Assembly: GCF_900129875.1 (NCBI RefSeq)
Contig: NZ_FQXC01000001.1
Span: 930,001 to 994,000, forward strand
Direction: 5' to 3'
Source of the DNA: Marivita hallyeonensis
GTDB taxonomy: Bacteria > Pseudomonadota > Alphaproteobacteria > Rhodobacterales > Rhodobacteraceae
DNA length: 64,000 nucleotides
The translations under genes were made by a program, and so were the position numbers. The notes beneath the pieces were generated by a model. It searched no databases, was not told where the DNA came from, and saw only the letters and a list, made by a program, of their open reading frames with translations. The first letter of the stretch is position 1. The number at the start of each line of letters is the position of its first letter. This document shows positions 1 to 7,131 of this stretch, piece by piece.

Positions 1-265
1 GTGCATTGCGGGGACTGTCCCCATCGAACCCTGTGTAACGGTCTTTGACGTAAGTGGCGTAGCTGATCTTCGAGGTCTCTCCGTCCGAGACCACGTCAAT
101 TCCGGCTTCGACCTGGCGGCGCACTGTCTCGGACGCGGCGCTTGCCATGGCGACATCGAACGCGGCGGGATCATAGAGCTCGCCTTTTTCGCGGGCGAAG
201 ATGAAATCAACGACGTTCTGCGTGCGTGGCAGGGACCCGACATGGGTGGTTTTGATATGTGCCAT
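1..265 (-). CDS. Cobalamin-independent methionine synthase II family protein (N-terminal part)
   Basis: The first 88 residues are visible; the gene runs off the left edge. The start ATG is at 265 and the protein opens MAHIKTTHVGSLPR, the HVGSLPR motif that begins the C-terminal-domain-type MetE family (COG0620). A second family-like stretch, around residues 53-65, reads EAGIDVVSDGETS. These stand-alone proteins adopt the MetE/UROD barrel and are thought to move methyl groups to a thiol; the real substrate is often not homocysteine. It is read in the same direction as the 8-oxoguanine deaminase gene, with about 110 bases between them. I would not call it metE, because the N-terminal half of true MetE is not present upstream. 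Confidence 0.8.
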   Translation of the reverse strand, partial: MAHIKTTHVGSLPRTQNVVDFIFAREKGELYDPAAFDVAMASAASETVRRQVEAGIDVVSDGETSKISYATYVKDRYTGFDGDSPRNA

Positions 266-375
266 CTGCTCTGCCCCTTAATGTGCATAGGTTTGCAATC
301 ACACTAGCAAATCGCACGGCTGGTGCCAGATGCTTCGAAGCATCTGTCCACGCTTTTCCGAAAACGCGCGCCCGC

Positions 376-1713
376 TCAGTCCATCAGCTGTTGTGCAAGG
401 GCGTTTTGCCGCTCGACCACGCGCGGCAGATCTAGCGTCGTGACCTCTCCGTCGGCCACGATCTGCCGCCCTTCGACAAAGAGGTGCTTGACCCGCGTCG
501 GGCCAGTCATAAGCAGCGCCGCCGGGTCCCAGCTTCCCGCGCTCTCGACACCTGAGACATCCCAGATGGCGATGTCCGCCCGTTGGCCTACCGCGATCTG
601 GCCGCAGTCGGACCGCCCCAAGACCTCGGCCCCACCGCGCGTTGCGATGTGCAACGCTTCGCGCGGGCTCATCGCATCAGCGCCTTTTGCGACCCGTTGC
701 AAGAGCATGGCCTGACGCGCCTCCGCAATCAGGTTGCCCGCATCATTGCTGGCCGATCCATCAACGCCCAAACCCACCGGCACGCCCGCATCCCGCATTG
801 CGCGCACGGGCGCAATGCCTGAGCCAAGGCGGCAGTTCGAACAGGGGCAATGCGCGACCCCGGTGCGAGATGTGGCAAAAAGTTCAATCTCTTGCCCATC
901 GAGTTTCACGCAATGCGCGTGCCACACATCCGACCCGGTCCATCCCAGGTCTTCGGCGTATTGCCCGGGTCGGCAGCCAAATTGTTCGAGCGAGTAGGCG
1001 ATGTCTTCGTCGTTTTCCGCCAGATGCGTGTGCAACATCACGCCCTTGTCCCGCGCCAGAAGGGCTGCGTCCCGCATCAGGTCGCGGCTGACGGAAAACG
1101 GTGAGCAGGGTGCCACGCCAACGCGCACCATCGCCCCGTCGGACGGATCGTGATGGGTGTCGATCACGCGGATGCAGTCCTCGAGAATTGCCTGCTCCTT
1201 TTCCACCAGCGCATCCGGCGGCAGCCCACCGTCGCTTTCGCCAATGCTCATCGCTCCGCGCGTGGGATGGAACCGCAGTCCGACCTCCTGCGCCGCGGCA
1301 ATCGTGTCGTCCAGCCGCGCGCCGTTTGGATAGAGGTAGAGATGGTCGGAGGTCAGCGTGCACCCCGACAACGCCAGTTCCGCCAGACCGATCTGCGCCG
1401 AGACGAACATTTCCTCCGGGCCGAACCGTGCCCAGATCGGATAAAGCGTCTGCAGCCACCCAAAGAGCAATGCATTCTGCCCGCCGGGAACCGCACGTGT
1501 GAGCGTCTGATAAAGATGGTGATGCGTGTTGACGAGGCCAGGCGTGACAACGCAACCGCGGCCGTCGATGGTTTTCGTGCCGGGCGGCCCCACGAGCCCG
1601 GGTCCCACGGCGGCGACAACACCTCCGTCGAACAGCACGTCGCATTGCCCAAGTTCCGAAGCGTTGTCGTCCATTGTCAGGATGACATCCGCGTTCTGGA
1701 TCAGAGTGCTCAC
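376..1713 (-). CDS. 8-oxoguanine deaminase (amidohydrolase family)
   Basis: A 445-residue metal-dependent amidohydrolase that should convert 8-oxoguanine to urate, a salvage or detoxification step for oxidised purines. The zinc-binding HxH is in NTHHHLYQ (about residue 62-69), followed by HTHLAEN, HAHCV and the catalytic DGSASND. The stretch with FGWLQTLYPIWARF is characteristic of the 8-oxoguanine deaminase branch, as opposed to guanine deaminase or AtzA-type chlorohydrolases. The length fits the family. Its ATG overlaps the stop of the upstream phosphatase gene (ATGA at 1710-1713), so the two are translationally coupled. Cytosine-, isoguanine- or related ring-amine deaminase activity is the main alternative. 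Confidence 0.85.
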   Translation of the reverse strand: MSTLIQNADVILTMDDNASELGQCDVLFDGGVVAAVGPGLVGPPGTKTIDGRGCVVTPGLVNTHHHLYQTLTRAVPGGQNALLFGWLQTLYPIWARFGPEEMFVSAQIGLAELALSGCTLTSDHLYLYPNGARLDDTIAAAQEVGLRFHPTRGAMSIGESDGGLPPDALVEKEQAILEDCIRVIDTHHDPSDGAMVRVGVAPCSPFSVSRDLMRDAALLARDKGVMLHTHLAENDEDIAYSLEQFGCRPGQYAEDLGWTGSDVWHAHCVKLDGQEIELFATSRTGVAHCPCSNCRLGSGIAPVRAMRDAGVPVGLGVDGSASNDAGNLIAEARQAMLLQRVAKGADAMSPREALHIATRGGAEVLGRSDCGQIAVGQRADIAIWDVSGVESAGSWDPAALLMTGPTRVKHLFVEGRQIVADGEVTTLDLPRVVERQNALAQQLMD

Positions 1714-2513
1714 GCCGCGTTCAACCGCTCAAGCGCCGCAGCGTGAAGCTCGGGCGTGGCGGCGGCGAGCGTCCTGCCGCCAAGATGCGCGGAATTTCCC
1801 TGCCAGTCGGTGACAACACCGCCTGCCGCTTCGATCACGGCAATAGGGGCCTGGATATCGTAGGCGTTCAGACCGGCCTCGATCACGAGGTCGATCTGCC
1901 CAATGGCGAGAAGTGCGTAAGCGTAGCAATCGCAGCCGTAGCGTGTGAGTTTCACGTCACGGGCCACGCGCTGAAAGGCGGCGCGTTCTGCATCGGTGCC
2001 GATCTCGGGAAATGTCGTAAAAAGCGTGGCATCACTCAGCTTGGTTGTGCCTTTGGCCTTAAGCGCACCGGAGAGGTGCGGACCATGCCAATCCGCTTTG
2101 CCAAGACCGCCCATGAAGCGCTCTCCGACATAGGGTTGGTCGATCATGCCGAGGATGGGGCCGGTGTCATTCGACAGTGCGATCAAGACAGTCCAGGTCG
2201 GCGTGCCGCTGATGAAGGATCGTGTGCCATCAATCGGATCAAGCACCCAAGTCAGTCCAGAGGTGCCCTCGATCGAGCCGTATTCTTCCCCGAGGATGCC
2301 GTCATCCGGCCGCAGGCGGGCCAGAACCTCGCGCATCGCCGTTTCGGAGGCACGGTCGGCAACTGTCACCGGATCAAATCCGCCGGCCAGTTTGTTGTCG
2401 GCGTTCAAACCCATCGTGCGAAAATGCGGAAGGATCGCGTCGCGCGCGGCATTTGCCATTTCGTCGGCAACAGCCCAAAGCGTGTCTGCTTCGGAGGGAT
2501 CAGGGTTGGTCAT
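1710..2513 (-). CDS. hisN: Inositol-monophosphatase family protein, probable histidinol-phosphatase
   Basis: A 267-residue IMPase-fold phosphatase, cytosolic and Mg-dependent. Metal-ligand motifs are visible: GEEYG (about residue 95-99), DPIDGTRSF (about 112-120) and, near the C-terminus, YDIQAPIAVIEAAGG, which carries the last metal Asp. This branch of alphaproteobacterial IMPases is the HisN type, dephosphorylating L-histidinol phosphate in histidine synthesis. That would complement hisB, hisH, hisA, hisF and hisE further along this window, but hisN is not next to them, so the assignment rests on family resemblance. A short dyad (AGCCCG-CTTA-CGGGCT, 2530-2545) lies just upstream of the ribosome site AAAGGA. 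It overlaps the deaminase gene by 4 bases. Confidence 0.75.
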   Translation of the reverse strand: MTNPDPSEADTLWAVADEMANAARDAILPHFRTMGLNADNKLAGGFDPVTVADRASETAMREVLARLRPDDGILGEEYGSIEGTSGLTWVLDPIDGTRSFISGTPTWTVLIALSNDTGPILGMIDQPYVGERFMGGLGKADWHGPHLSGALKAKGTTKLSDATLFTTFPEIGTDAERAAFQRVARDVKLTRYGCDCYAYALLAIGQIDLVIEAGLNAYDIQAPIAVIEAAGGVVTDWQGNSAHLGGRTLAAATPELHAAALERLNAA

Positions 2514-2565
2514 TTGCGCGTCCTTTGGAAGCCCGCTTACGGGCTACCTCAGGAAACGGGTTCTC

Positions 2566-2940
2566 TCAAGCGACGTCTGACAAGACGCGGGCAAGCTCGA
2601 ACAAGCGACGGCGCTGGTTTTCCGGGATCGAATAGTACGACCGGATCAGGTCAAGGGCTTCCTTGTCCCCAAGAAGGTCCGCAGGAACCGCTTCGGCCAT
2701 CGGAGTTTGGTTCTCGTGCGACTCCTCGATGCCTTCGAAGAAAAACGCGACCGGCACGTCCAGCGCGTCGGCAATGTCCCAAAGCCGCGAGGCGCTCACA
2801 CGGTTTGCGCCGGTTTCGTATTTTTGAATTTGCTGGAACTTGATACCCACTTTTTCCGCCAGCTGCTGTTGGGTCATCCCAACCAGCCAACGACGGTGTC
2901 GAACGCGTTTACCCACGTGTACGTCAACAGGATGTGCCAT
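2566..2940 (-). CDS. XRE-family helix-turn-helix transcriptional regulator
   Basis: A 124-residue regulator with an N-terminal Cro/C1-type helix-turn-helix: RRWLVGMTQQQLAEKVG is helices 1-2 and KFQQIQKYETGANRVSASRL is the recognition region, about residues 16-52. A short C-terminal dimerisation or effector part ends FELARVLSDVA. I chose ATG 2940 because a GAAAGAGAG ribosome site precedes it and homologues begin MAHPVDVHVGKRVR; a longer frame opens at 2988 but has no better site. Similar short regulators are common in roseobacters. Its target is not shown. The hisN-deaminase pair lies directly downstream on the same strand, 52 bases away, so it could be their regulator or simply share the transcript. 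Confidence 0.8.
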   Translation of the reverse strand: MAHPVDVHVGKRVRHRRWLVGMTQQQLAEKVGIKFQQIQKYETGANRVSASRLWDIADALDVPVAFFFEGIEESHENQTPMAEAVPADLLGDKEALDLIRSYYSIPENQRRRLFELARVLSDVA

Positions 2941-3236
2941 TGTGCTCTCTTTCGTCAGACGCGAGACCGCGCCGTTCATATCGGACAAGGAGCCTAATCG
3001 CTGGTGTTTAACCGAAAACTAAAAGACAACCTATCCGATTGTTGGTGAAATGACGCTATAGCATGACAGGTATCAGAGCAAGATAATTGCTGCTGCCAAA
3101 TCATGAAAAGGTTAACGAATTGCAATCAATTGGCGAGTGCTGACGGGATTTTTCGTGTTCTATCATAGGTTTTGTTCGCGTTTGGGTTGTCATATAACCC
3201 GCTGAAATATGGATTGATTTGGAAAGAGGATCCGAC
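2941..3236. other. AT-rich divergent intergenic region with two dyads
   Basis: This region separates the divergent XRE regulator and quinone oxidoreductase genes and is visibly richer in A+T than its surroundings. Two inverted repeats can be read: AATTG-CAAT-CAATT at 3118-3131 and GGGTT-N7-AACCC at 3184-3200, the second about 40 bases before the oxidoreductase start. They are plausible operators for the adjacent regulator, but nothing in the sequence proves which protein binds. No gene is seen here. Confidence 0.4.
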
Positions 3237-4202
3237 ATGAAGGCCTATCAAGTCACAAGCCACGATACGGATCCCTCGGTCACGGAGGTGCCGACACCAT
3301 CCCCGGAAGCCGGAGAGATTCGGGTCGAAATCGAGACCTGCGGTCTCAATTTCGCCGATCTTCTGATGGTCAAAGGAACCTATCAGGACACCCCGGAACT
3401 TCCTTTTACCCTGGGCATGGAAGTGGCCGGCAGAGTCGATGCGCTTGGCGATGGCGTGACGGGCTTCAATGTGGGCGACCGCGTCGCGGTGTTCGGCGGC
3501 CAGGGCGGGCTTGCTGAATACGGGTGTTTCGACGCACGCCGCGCCGTTCGACTGCCCGACGATATGCCGATGGAAGACGCGGCCGCGTTCCAGATCGCCT
3601 ACGGCACCAGCCATGTTGCGCTGGACCATCGGGCAAATCTGCAAACGGGCGAAACCCTCCTGGTTCTTGGGGCCGCGGGAGGTGTGGGTCTCACGGCGGT
3701 GGAAATTGGTAAGCTGATGGGCGCAACGGTTGTCGCTTGCGCCCGAGGCGCGGCCAAGCTGGAGGCGGCGAAAGCGGCCGGGGCCGATCACCTGATCGAC
3801 GCTGAAACGCAGGACATCCGTACCGAAATGAAAGCGCTCGGAGGCGCGGACGTGGTGTACGATCCCGTCGGTGGAGAACAGTTTGAAGCGGCATTCCGGT
3901 CCTGCAAGCCCGAAGCGCGGCTTTTACCCATTGGTTTCGCAAGCGGGGATGTGCCGCAGATCAAGTCGAACCACCTGCTCGTCAAGAACCTGTCGGTGCT
4001 CGGGCTATATTGGGGTGGCTATCTTCAGTTCCGACCGGAAGTGATCACGCAAAGCCTGAAGACACTTCTGGAATGGTACTCCGAAGGAAAACTGAAGCCA
4101 CATGTCAGTCACGTCCTGCCGCTCGAGCAGGCTGCTGAGGGGCTGGAGTTGCTCCGGTCGCGGAAGTCGACTGGCAAGGTGGTCATCAAAGTGACCGCGT
4201 GA
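3237..4202 (+). CDS. NADPH:quinone oxidoreductase family (zeta-crystallin type)
   Basis: A 321-residue medium-chain reductase/dehydrogenase without the structural-zinc cysteine cluster, so a quinone or enone reductase rather than an alcohol dehydrogenase. The N-terminal GroES-like fold carries CGLNFADLLMVKGTYQ (about residue 37-52). The NADPH-binding Rossmann motif is LGAAGGVGLTAVEIGKLMGA (about 144-163). The C-terminus VLPLEQAAEGLELLRSRKSTG is typical of the family. The start at 3237 is preceded by GAAAGAGGA and begins MKAYQVTSHD, as in homologues; an earlier in-frame ATG at 3219 is less likely. It converges with the LysR gene, whose stop is 3 bases away. Confidence 0.85.
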   Translation: MKAYQVTSHDTDPSVTEVPTPSPEAGEIRVEIETCGLNFADLLMVKGTYQDTPELPFTLGMEVAGRVDALGDGVTGFNVGDRVAVFGGQGGLAEYGCFDARRAVRLPDDMPMEDAAAFQIAYGTSHVALDHRANLQTGETLLVLGAAGGVGLTAVEIGKLMGATVVACARGAAKLEAAKAAGADHLIDAETQDIRTEMKALGGADVVYDPVGGEQFEAAFRSCKPEARLLPIGFASGDVPQIKSNHLLVKNLSVLGLYWGGYLQFRPEVITQSLKTLLEWYSEGKLKPHVSHVLPLEQAAEGLELLRSRKSTGKVVIKVTA

Positions 4203-4205
4203 CGC

Positions 4206-5084
4206 TCACTCCGCCGCCGGACGCAGGTCCACACCCGAGATCGCAGCGAACTCCCGGCGCAACAGCGCGCAGAGCGGTTCAATGATCTGCGATCGGGCCG
4301 ATCCACGGTAAAGCGCCACGGATTGATGCCCCAACTCCGGCAGGTCGGCGGAAAGCGGGATCGCTTCGAATTGTGGCGGCTCGTGCCCTTCGAGGACCGA
4401 TGTCACCGCGAGATCCGCGCTGACGGCCACTTCGATCGCGCGGTCGCTGTCGGAGGACAGAACGAGATCCCATGCGCGATTATCGCGTTCGAGACGGTCA
4501 AGTGCCACGGGCCGGAAGGAACAATGGTTGCAGAAGGCGACCGGAAGCGGTGACGTTTTCCACGCCTGCCCGCCGGGCGCCCCAAACCAGCGCAACGGAA
4601 CTTGCATGAGGATTTCCGCATCCGGCCCCGGTTTGGTCTCGGTCGTCAGGATCACATCGACATCGCCGCGCGCAAAATGCTCTTTTAGGTCGCTGGTATA
4701 CGAGCTCAGAAGTTGAACCTTCACGCGGGGGAAATCCCGCTGCATCGCCTTCATCACGTTCGGGATCGCGGGATAAATGATATCATGCGGCACGCCGAGA
4801 AGGATTTCCCCTTCCCATACGGTGTTCGTCAGCTTCCCGTACACTTCGTCGTTCAAATCGACGATACGCCGGGCGTAGGTGAGGAGCTGTTCACCCGCAG
4901 CGGTCAGCGCGACACCGCGTCCCTGACGGTCAAGCAGTGTCAGATCGAGGCTTTCTTCAAGCCGTTTGATCTGCATCGACACCGCGGATTGTGTGAGGTT
5001 CAGGAAAGACGCCGCTCGGGTAACGCCGCCCGAATCTGCAACGGCGATGAACGATCTGAGAGTGGTGATGTCGAGATTTCGCAT
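4206..5084 (-). CDS. LysR-family transcriptional regulator
   Basis: A 292-residue regulator. The N-terminal winged helix-turn-helix is clear: LRSFIAVADSGGVTRAAS, then LNLTQSAVSMQIKRLEESL (about residues 8-46) and LLDRQGRGVALTAAG. A substrate-binding-like effector domain follows (about 90-280). It is divergent from the DUF1127 gene at 5210, with about 125 bases between the starts, an arrangement in which LysR proteins often control their neighbour. The sequence does not identify an inducer. It faces the quinone oxidoreductase tail to tail. Confidence 0.88.
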   Translation of the reverse strand: MRNLDITTLRSFIAVADSGGVTRAASFLNLTQSAVSMQIKRLEESLDLTLLDRQGRGVALTAAGEQLLTYARRIVDLNDEVYGKLTNTVWEGEILLGVPHDIIYPAIPNVMKAMQRDFPRVKVQLLSSYTSDLKEHFARGDVDVILTTETKPGPDAEILMQVPLRWFGAPGGQAWKTSPLPVAFCNHCSFRPVALDRLERDNRAWDLVLSSDSDRAIEVAVSADLAVTSVLEGHEPPQFEAIPLSADLPELGHQSVALYRGSARSQIIEPLCALLRREFAAISGVDLRPAAE

Positions 5085-5209
5085 TCATCACGTTCCTTGA
5101 TGCAATTCTTCAAAAACATTCGTTTCACAAATGATCATAGCAGGCGCATATACATCAGGCAACAAGATGATTTCAGGAGAAACCATCACAAACGTGAAAG
5201 GAACATCCC

Positions 5210-5431
5210 ATGATGACCCTCCTCGATACCCTGTTTGGCCGTTTTGATCAGGCCGCTCCGCGCAAAGGTTTTCTGGCACGTGTGAACGCAGCCATGGCAC
5301 TGCGTCGCAGCCGCGCACGTCTGGCCGAGCTTGATGATCATATGCTCGCGGACATCGGATTGACGTCCCGCGACGCCGAAGCAGAGGCAAATCGCCCGAT
5401 CTGGGACGCTCCGCAGACGTGGAAACACTGA
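5210..5431 (+). CDS. Small DUF1127 protein
   Basis: A 73-residue basic protein with the DUF1127 (YjiS-like) C-terminal motif LAELDDHMLADIGLTSRDAE (about residues 39-58). The N-terminal part is amphipathic with several arginines (ALRRSRARL). Family members are small cytosolic proteins; several in Agrobacterium and Rhodobacter bind RNA or affect stress physiology. Two start codons stand side by side (5210 and 5213); AAAGGAA lies 7-10 bases upstream. It is one of three DUF1127-type genes in the window (with 41896 and 52032). It is divergent from the LysR gene. Confidence 0.82.
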   Translation: MMTLLDTLFGRFDQAAPRKGFLARVNAAMALRRSRARLAELDDHMLADIGLTSRDAEAEANRPIWDAPQTWKH

Positions 5432-5513
5432 GTTTCCCGACCGACTCGCCCGGAAAACAAGCAATCCCGACGGAAATTCTCTGAAAAATACATGCTCGAT
5501 ACACATTTTGGTG

Positions 5514-5548
5514 GATCCCGCGTTTCGCAAAGCTTGAAATGCGGGATC
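5514..5548 (+). other. Stable hairpin upstream of the Bax-inhibitor gene
   Basis: GATCCCGC pairs with GCGGGATC and, after one mismatch, TTTC pairs with GAAA, giving a 12-pair stem around a 9-base loop. There is no following run of T, so this is not a simple terminator. A second short dyad (CCCGCA-GG-TGCGGG) sits at 5576-5589. Both fall in the 187-base gap between the DUF1127 gene and the membrane protein gene and could shape the leader of the latter. Confidence 0.4.
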
Positions 5549-5618
5549 AGACACCCGATATTCGTGGCACATGTCCCCGCAGGTGCGGGTGACTCCTGAG
5601 TTTCATTCGGAGGGATAA

Positions 5619-6362
5619 ATGGCTGAGTATAACACAATCCGGACGACCGGCGTTGCTGGCGCCCGTGCCGCCCAGATTGATGAGGGTCTGCGCGCGCATA
5701 TGAATAAGGTCTACGCGACCATGTCGATTGGCATGTTGCTGACCTTCGCGGTGGCTTGGGCCGTGGGCACCAGCCCTCAACTGCTGGCCGTCTTCCGCGA
5801 CCCGGTAACGCTGTCGCCCAACATCCTGGGCTGGATCGTCATGTTCGCGCCGCTCATCATGGTGTTCGCGTTCAGCGCAATGATCAACAAATTGTCGGCC
5901 GCTGGCGCACAGACGTTCTTCTACGTCTTTGCATCCGTCATGGGCCTGAGCCTGAGCTGGATTTTCGTGGCCTTCACGGGCATGTCCATCGCGCAGGTGT
6001 TCCTCGTGACATCGATCGCGTTCGCGGGTCTGTCGCTGTGGGGCTACACCACGAAGAAAGACATCTCGGGTTGGGGATCGTTCCTGATCATGGGTGTGAT
6101 CGGTCTTATCGTGGCCTCGATCATCAACATCTTCCTTGGATCGCCCGCGATCATGTTCGCGATTTCGATCCTGGGCGTGTTGATCTTTGCCGGTCTGACA
6201 GCCTACGACACGCAGTCGATCAAGAACGAATACATTGAACACGCCGCCCACGCAGACAGCGAGTGGTTGGCGAAGTCCGGTATCATGGGGGCGCTGCGCC
6301 TCTACCTCGACTTCATCAACATGTTCATGTTCCTGCTGCAACTGCTTGGCAATCGCGAATAA
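5619..6362 (+). CDS. Bax inhibitor-1 / YccA family membrane protein
   Basis: A 247-residue inner-membrane protein with about seven hydrophobic helices and the BI-1 family pattern: a charged N-terminus with AQIDEGLRAHMNKVYATMS, then membrane helices, the loop TAYDTQSIKNEY (about residue 191-202) and a final helix ending FMFLLQLLGNRE. Bacterial BsYetJ-type relatives act as pH-sensitive calcium leak channels; the physiological role here is unknown. GGAGGGATAA directly precedes the ATG. A strong terminator follows, so the gene is probably monocistronic. Confidence 0.87.
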   Translation: MAEYNTIRTTGVAGARAAQIDEGLRAHMNKVYATMSIGMLLTFAVAWAVGTSPQLLAVFRDPVTLSPNILGWIVMFAPLIMVFAFSAMINKLSAAGAQTFFYVFASVMGLSLSWIFVAFTGMSIAQVFLVTSIAFAGLSLWGYTTKKDISGWGSFLIMGVIGLIVASIINIFLGSPAIMFAISILGVLIFAGLTAYDTQSIKNEYIEHAAHADSEWLAKSGIMGALRLYLDFINMFMFLLQLLGNRE

Positions 6363-6385
6363 GACTGCCGAGAGTTCGACATCCG

Positions 6386-6416
6386 AAAGGGCTGGCCACC
6401 GTGCCAGCCCTTTTCT
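6386..6416 (+). terminator. Rho-independent terminator after the BI-1 gene
   Basis: An 11-base-pair perfect stem (AAAGGGCTGGC with GCCAGCCCTTT) around a six-base loop ends in a short run of T. It lies 24 bases after the BI-1 stop codon. Confidence 0.85.
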
Positions 6417-6465
6417 ATTCAAGGCGCAGTTTTCGCGGCCTCAACAAAATTTACTAGGGCGGCCA

Positions 6466-6489
6466 CAGAAACTTCGTACGAAGTTTCTG
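6466..6489. repeat. Perfect 24-base palindrome in a non-coding gap
   Basis: The 24 bases from 6466 to 6489, centred on CGTACG, form a perfect inverted repeat with no loop. It lies in the 126-base gap between the BI-1 terminator and the end of the secreted-protein gene. There is no T run on either side. It could be a protein-binding site or a dispersed chromosomal repeat; I cannot count copies outside this window. Confidence 0.6.
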
Positions 6490-6542
6490 GTGGAGAGTTT
6501 AATAAATTCTTGGGATGCGCGATGTCATTTGGCGCAGATGGC

Positions 6543-6944
6543 TCAAACGCCGATCTCCGGCCCCAGGCACATCATCGGCTCATCGCTTTGCCGCGCTTCG
6601 TAAAGCGTTGTCGCATTCGGGTCGTTTTCAAAGATGGCCCGCAACCCGCCGCTGTCGCGGAAGAAAGACCAGCATTGCGGATTCGGATTGTCTTCGTAGA
6701 CAAAGCAGATCATGCCTTGATCTTCATACCACACACCGTCCTTGCACTCCCCATCAAGGAACGACCACCGAACGCGCCGGTCGTCGAAGTATTCCTCGAC
6801 CCCGTAGGCTTGCCCGTTCTGCCCGAAATACAGCGTCTTGCCGGTCACATAGGACTCGAATTCGGCCCCCGACATCGGTTCGGCCGCCCAACCTGCACAT
6901 GCGATTGCAGCCAGAGCTGCGGCACTCAAAAGCGTTTGTTTCAT
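6543..6944 (-). CDS. Small secreted protein of unknown function
   Basis: A 133-residue protein with a Sec signal peptide (MKQTLLSAAALAAIACAGWAA, cleavage probably after residue 20-21). The mature part has two cysteine pairs and many aromatic residues (YFDDRRVRWSFLDGEC, GMICFVYEDN, QCWSFFRDSGG). The pattern resembles small periplasmic roseobacter proteins with a beta-barrel-like fold that keep a GxW/WxF core, but I do not recognise a named family. The start at 6944 was taken because the signal peptide begins there; a longer frame upstream adds only a non-hydrophobic tail. It is divergent from the flavoprotein gene that starts at 7132. Confidence 0.7.
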   Translation of the reverse strand: MKQTLLSAAALAAIACAGWAAEPMSGAEFESYVTGKTLYFGQNGQAYGVEEYFDDRRVRWSFLDGECKDGVWYEDQGMICFVYEDNPNPQCWSFFRDSGGLRAIFENDPNATTLYEARQSDEPMMCLGPEIGV

Positions 6945-7131
6945 AAATGGAATCGTAGTCCCAAAGCCGGGGCGGTACAAATGACATCGGCGTAAGATTT
7001 CCGAAACTCGCGCCCTGTTCCCCATCTGCGCCTGTCGCAGCCGCGCAGGCCCGTCTGTTGGTCGTTTTCAGGCTCGTTTTGTCCGAAGAGCCATGCCACG
7101 GTCCGCTCGAACGCGAAGGAAGGGCGGATCG

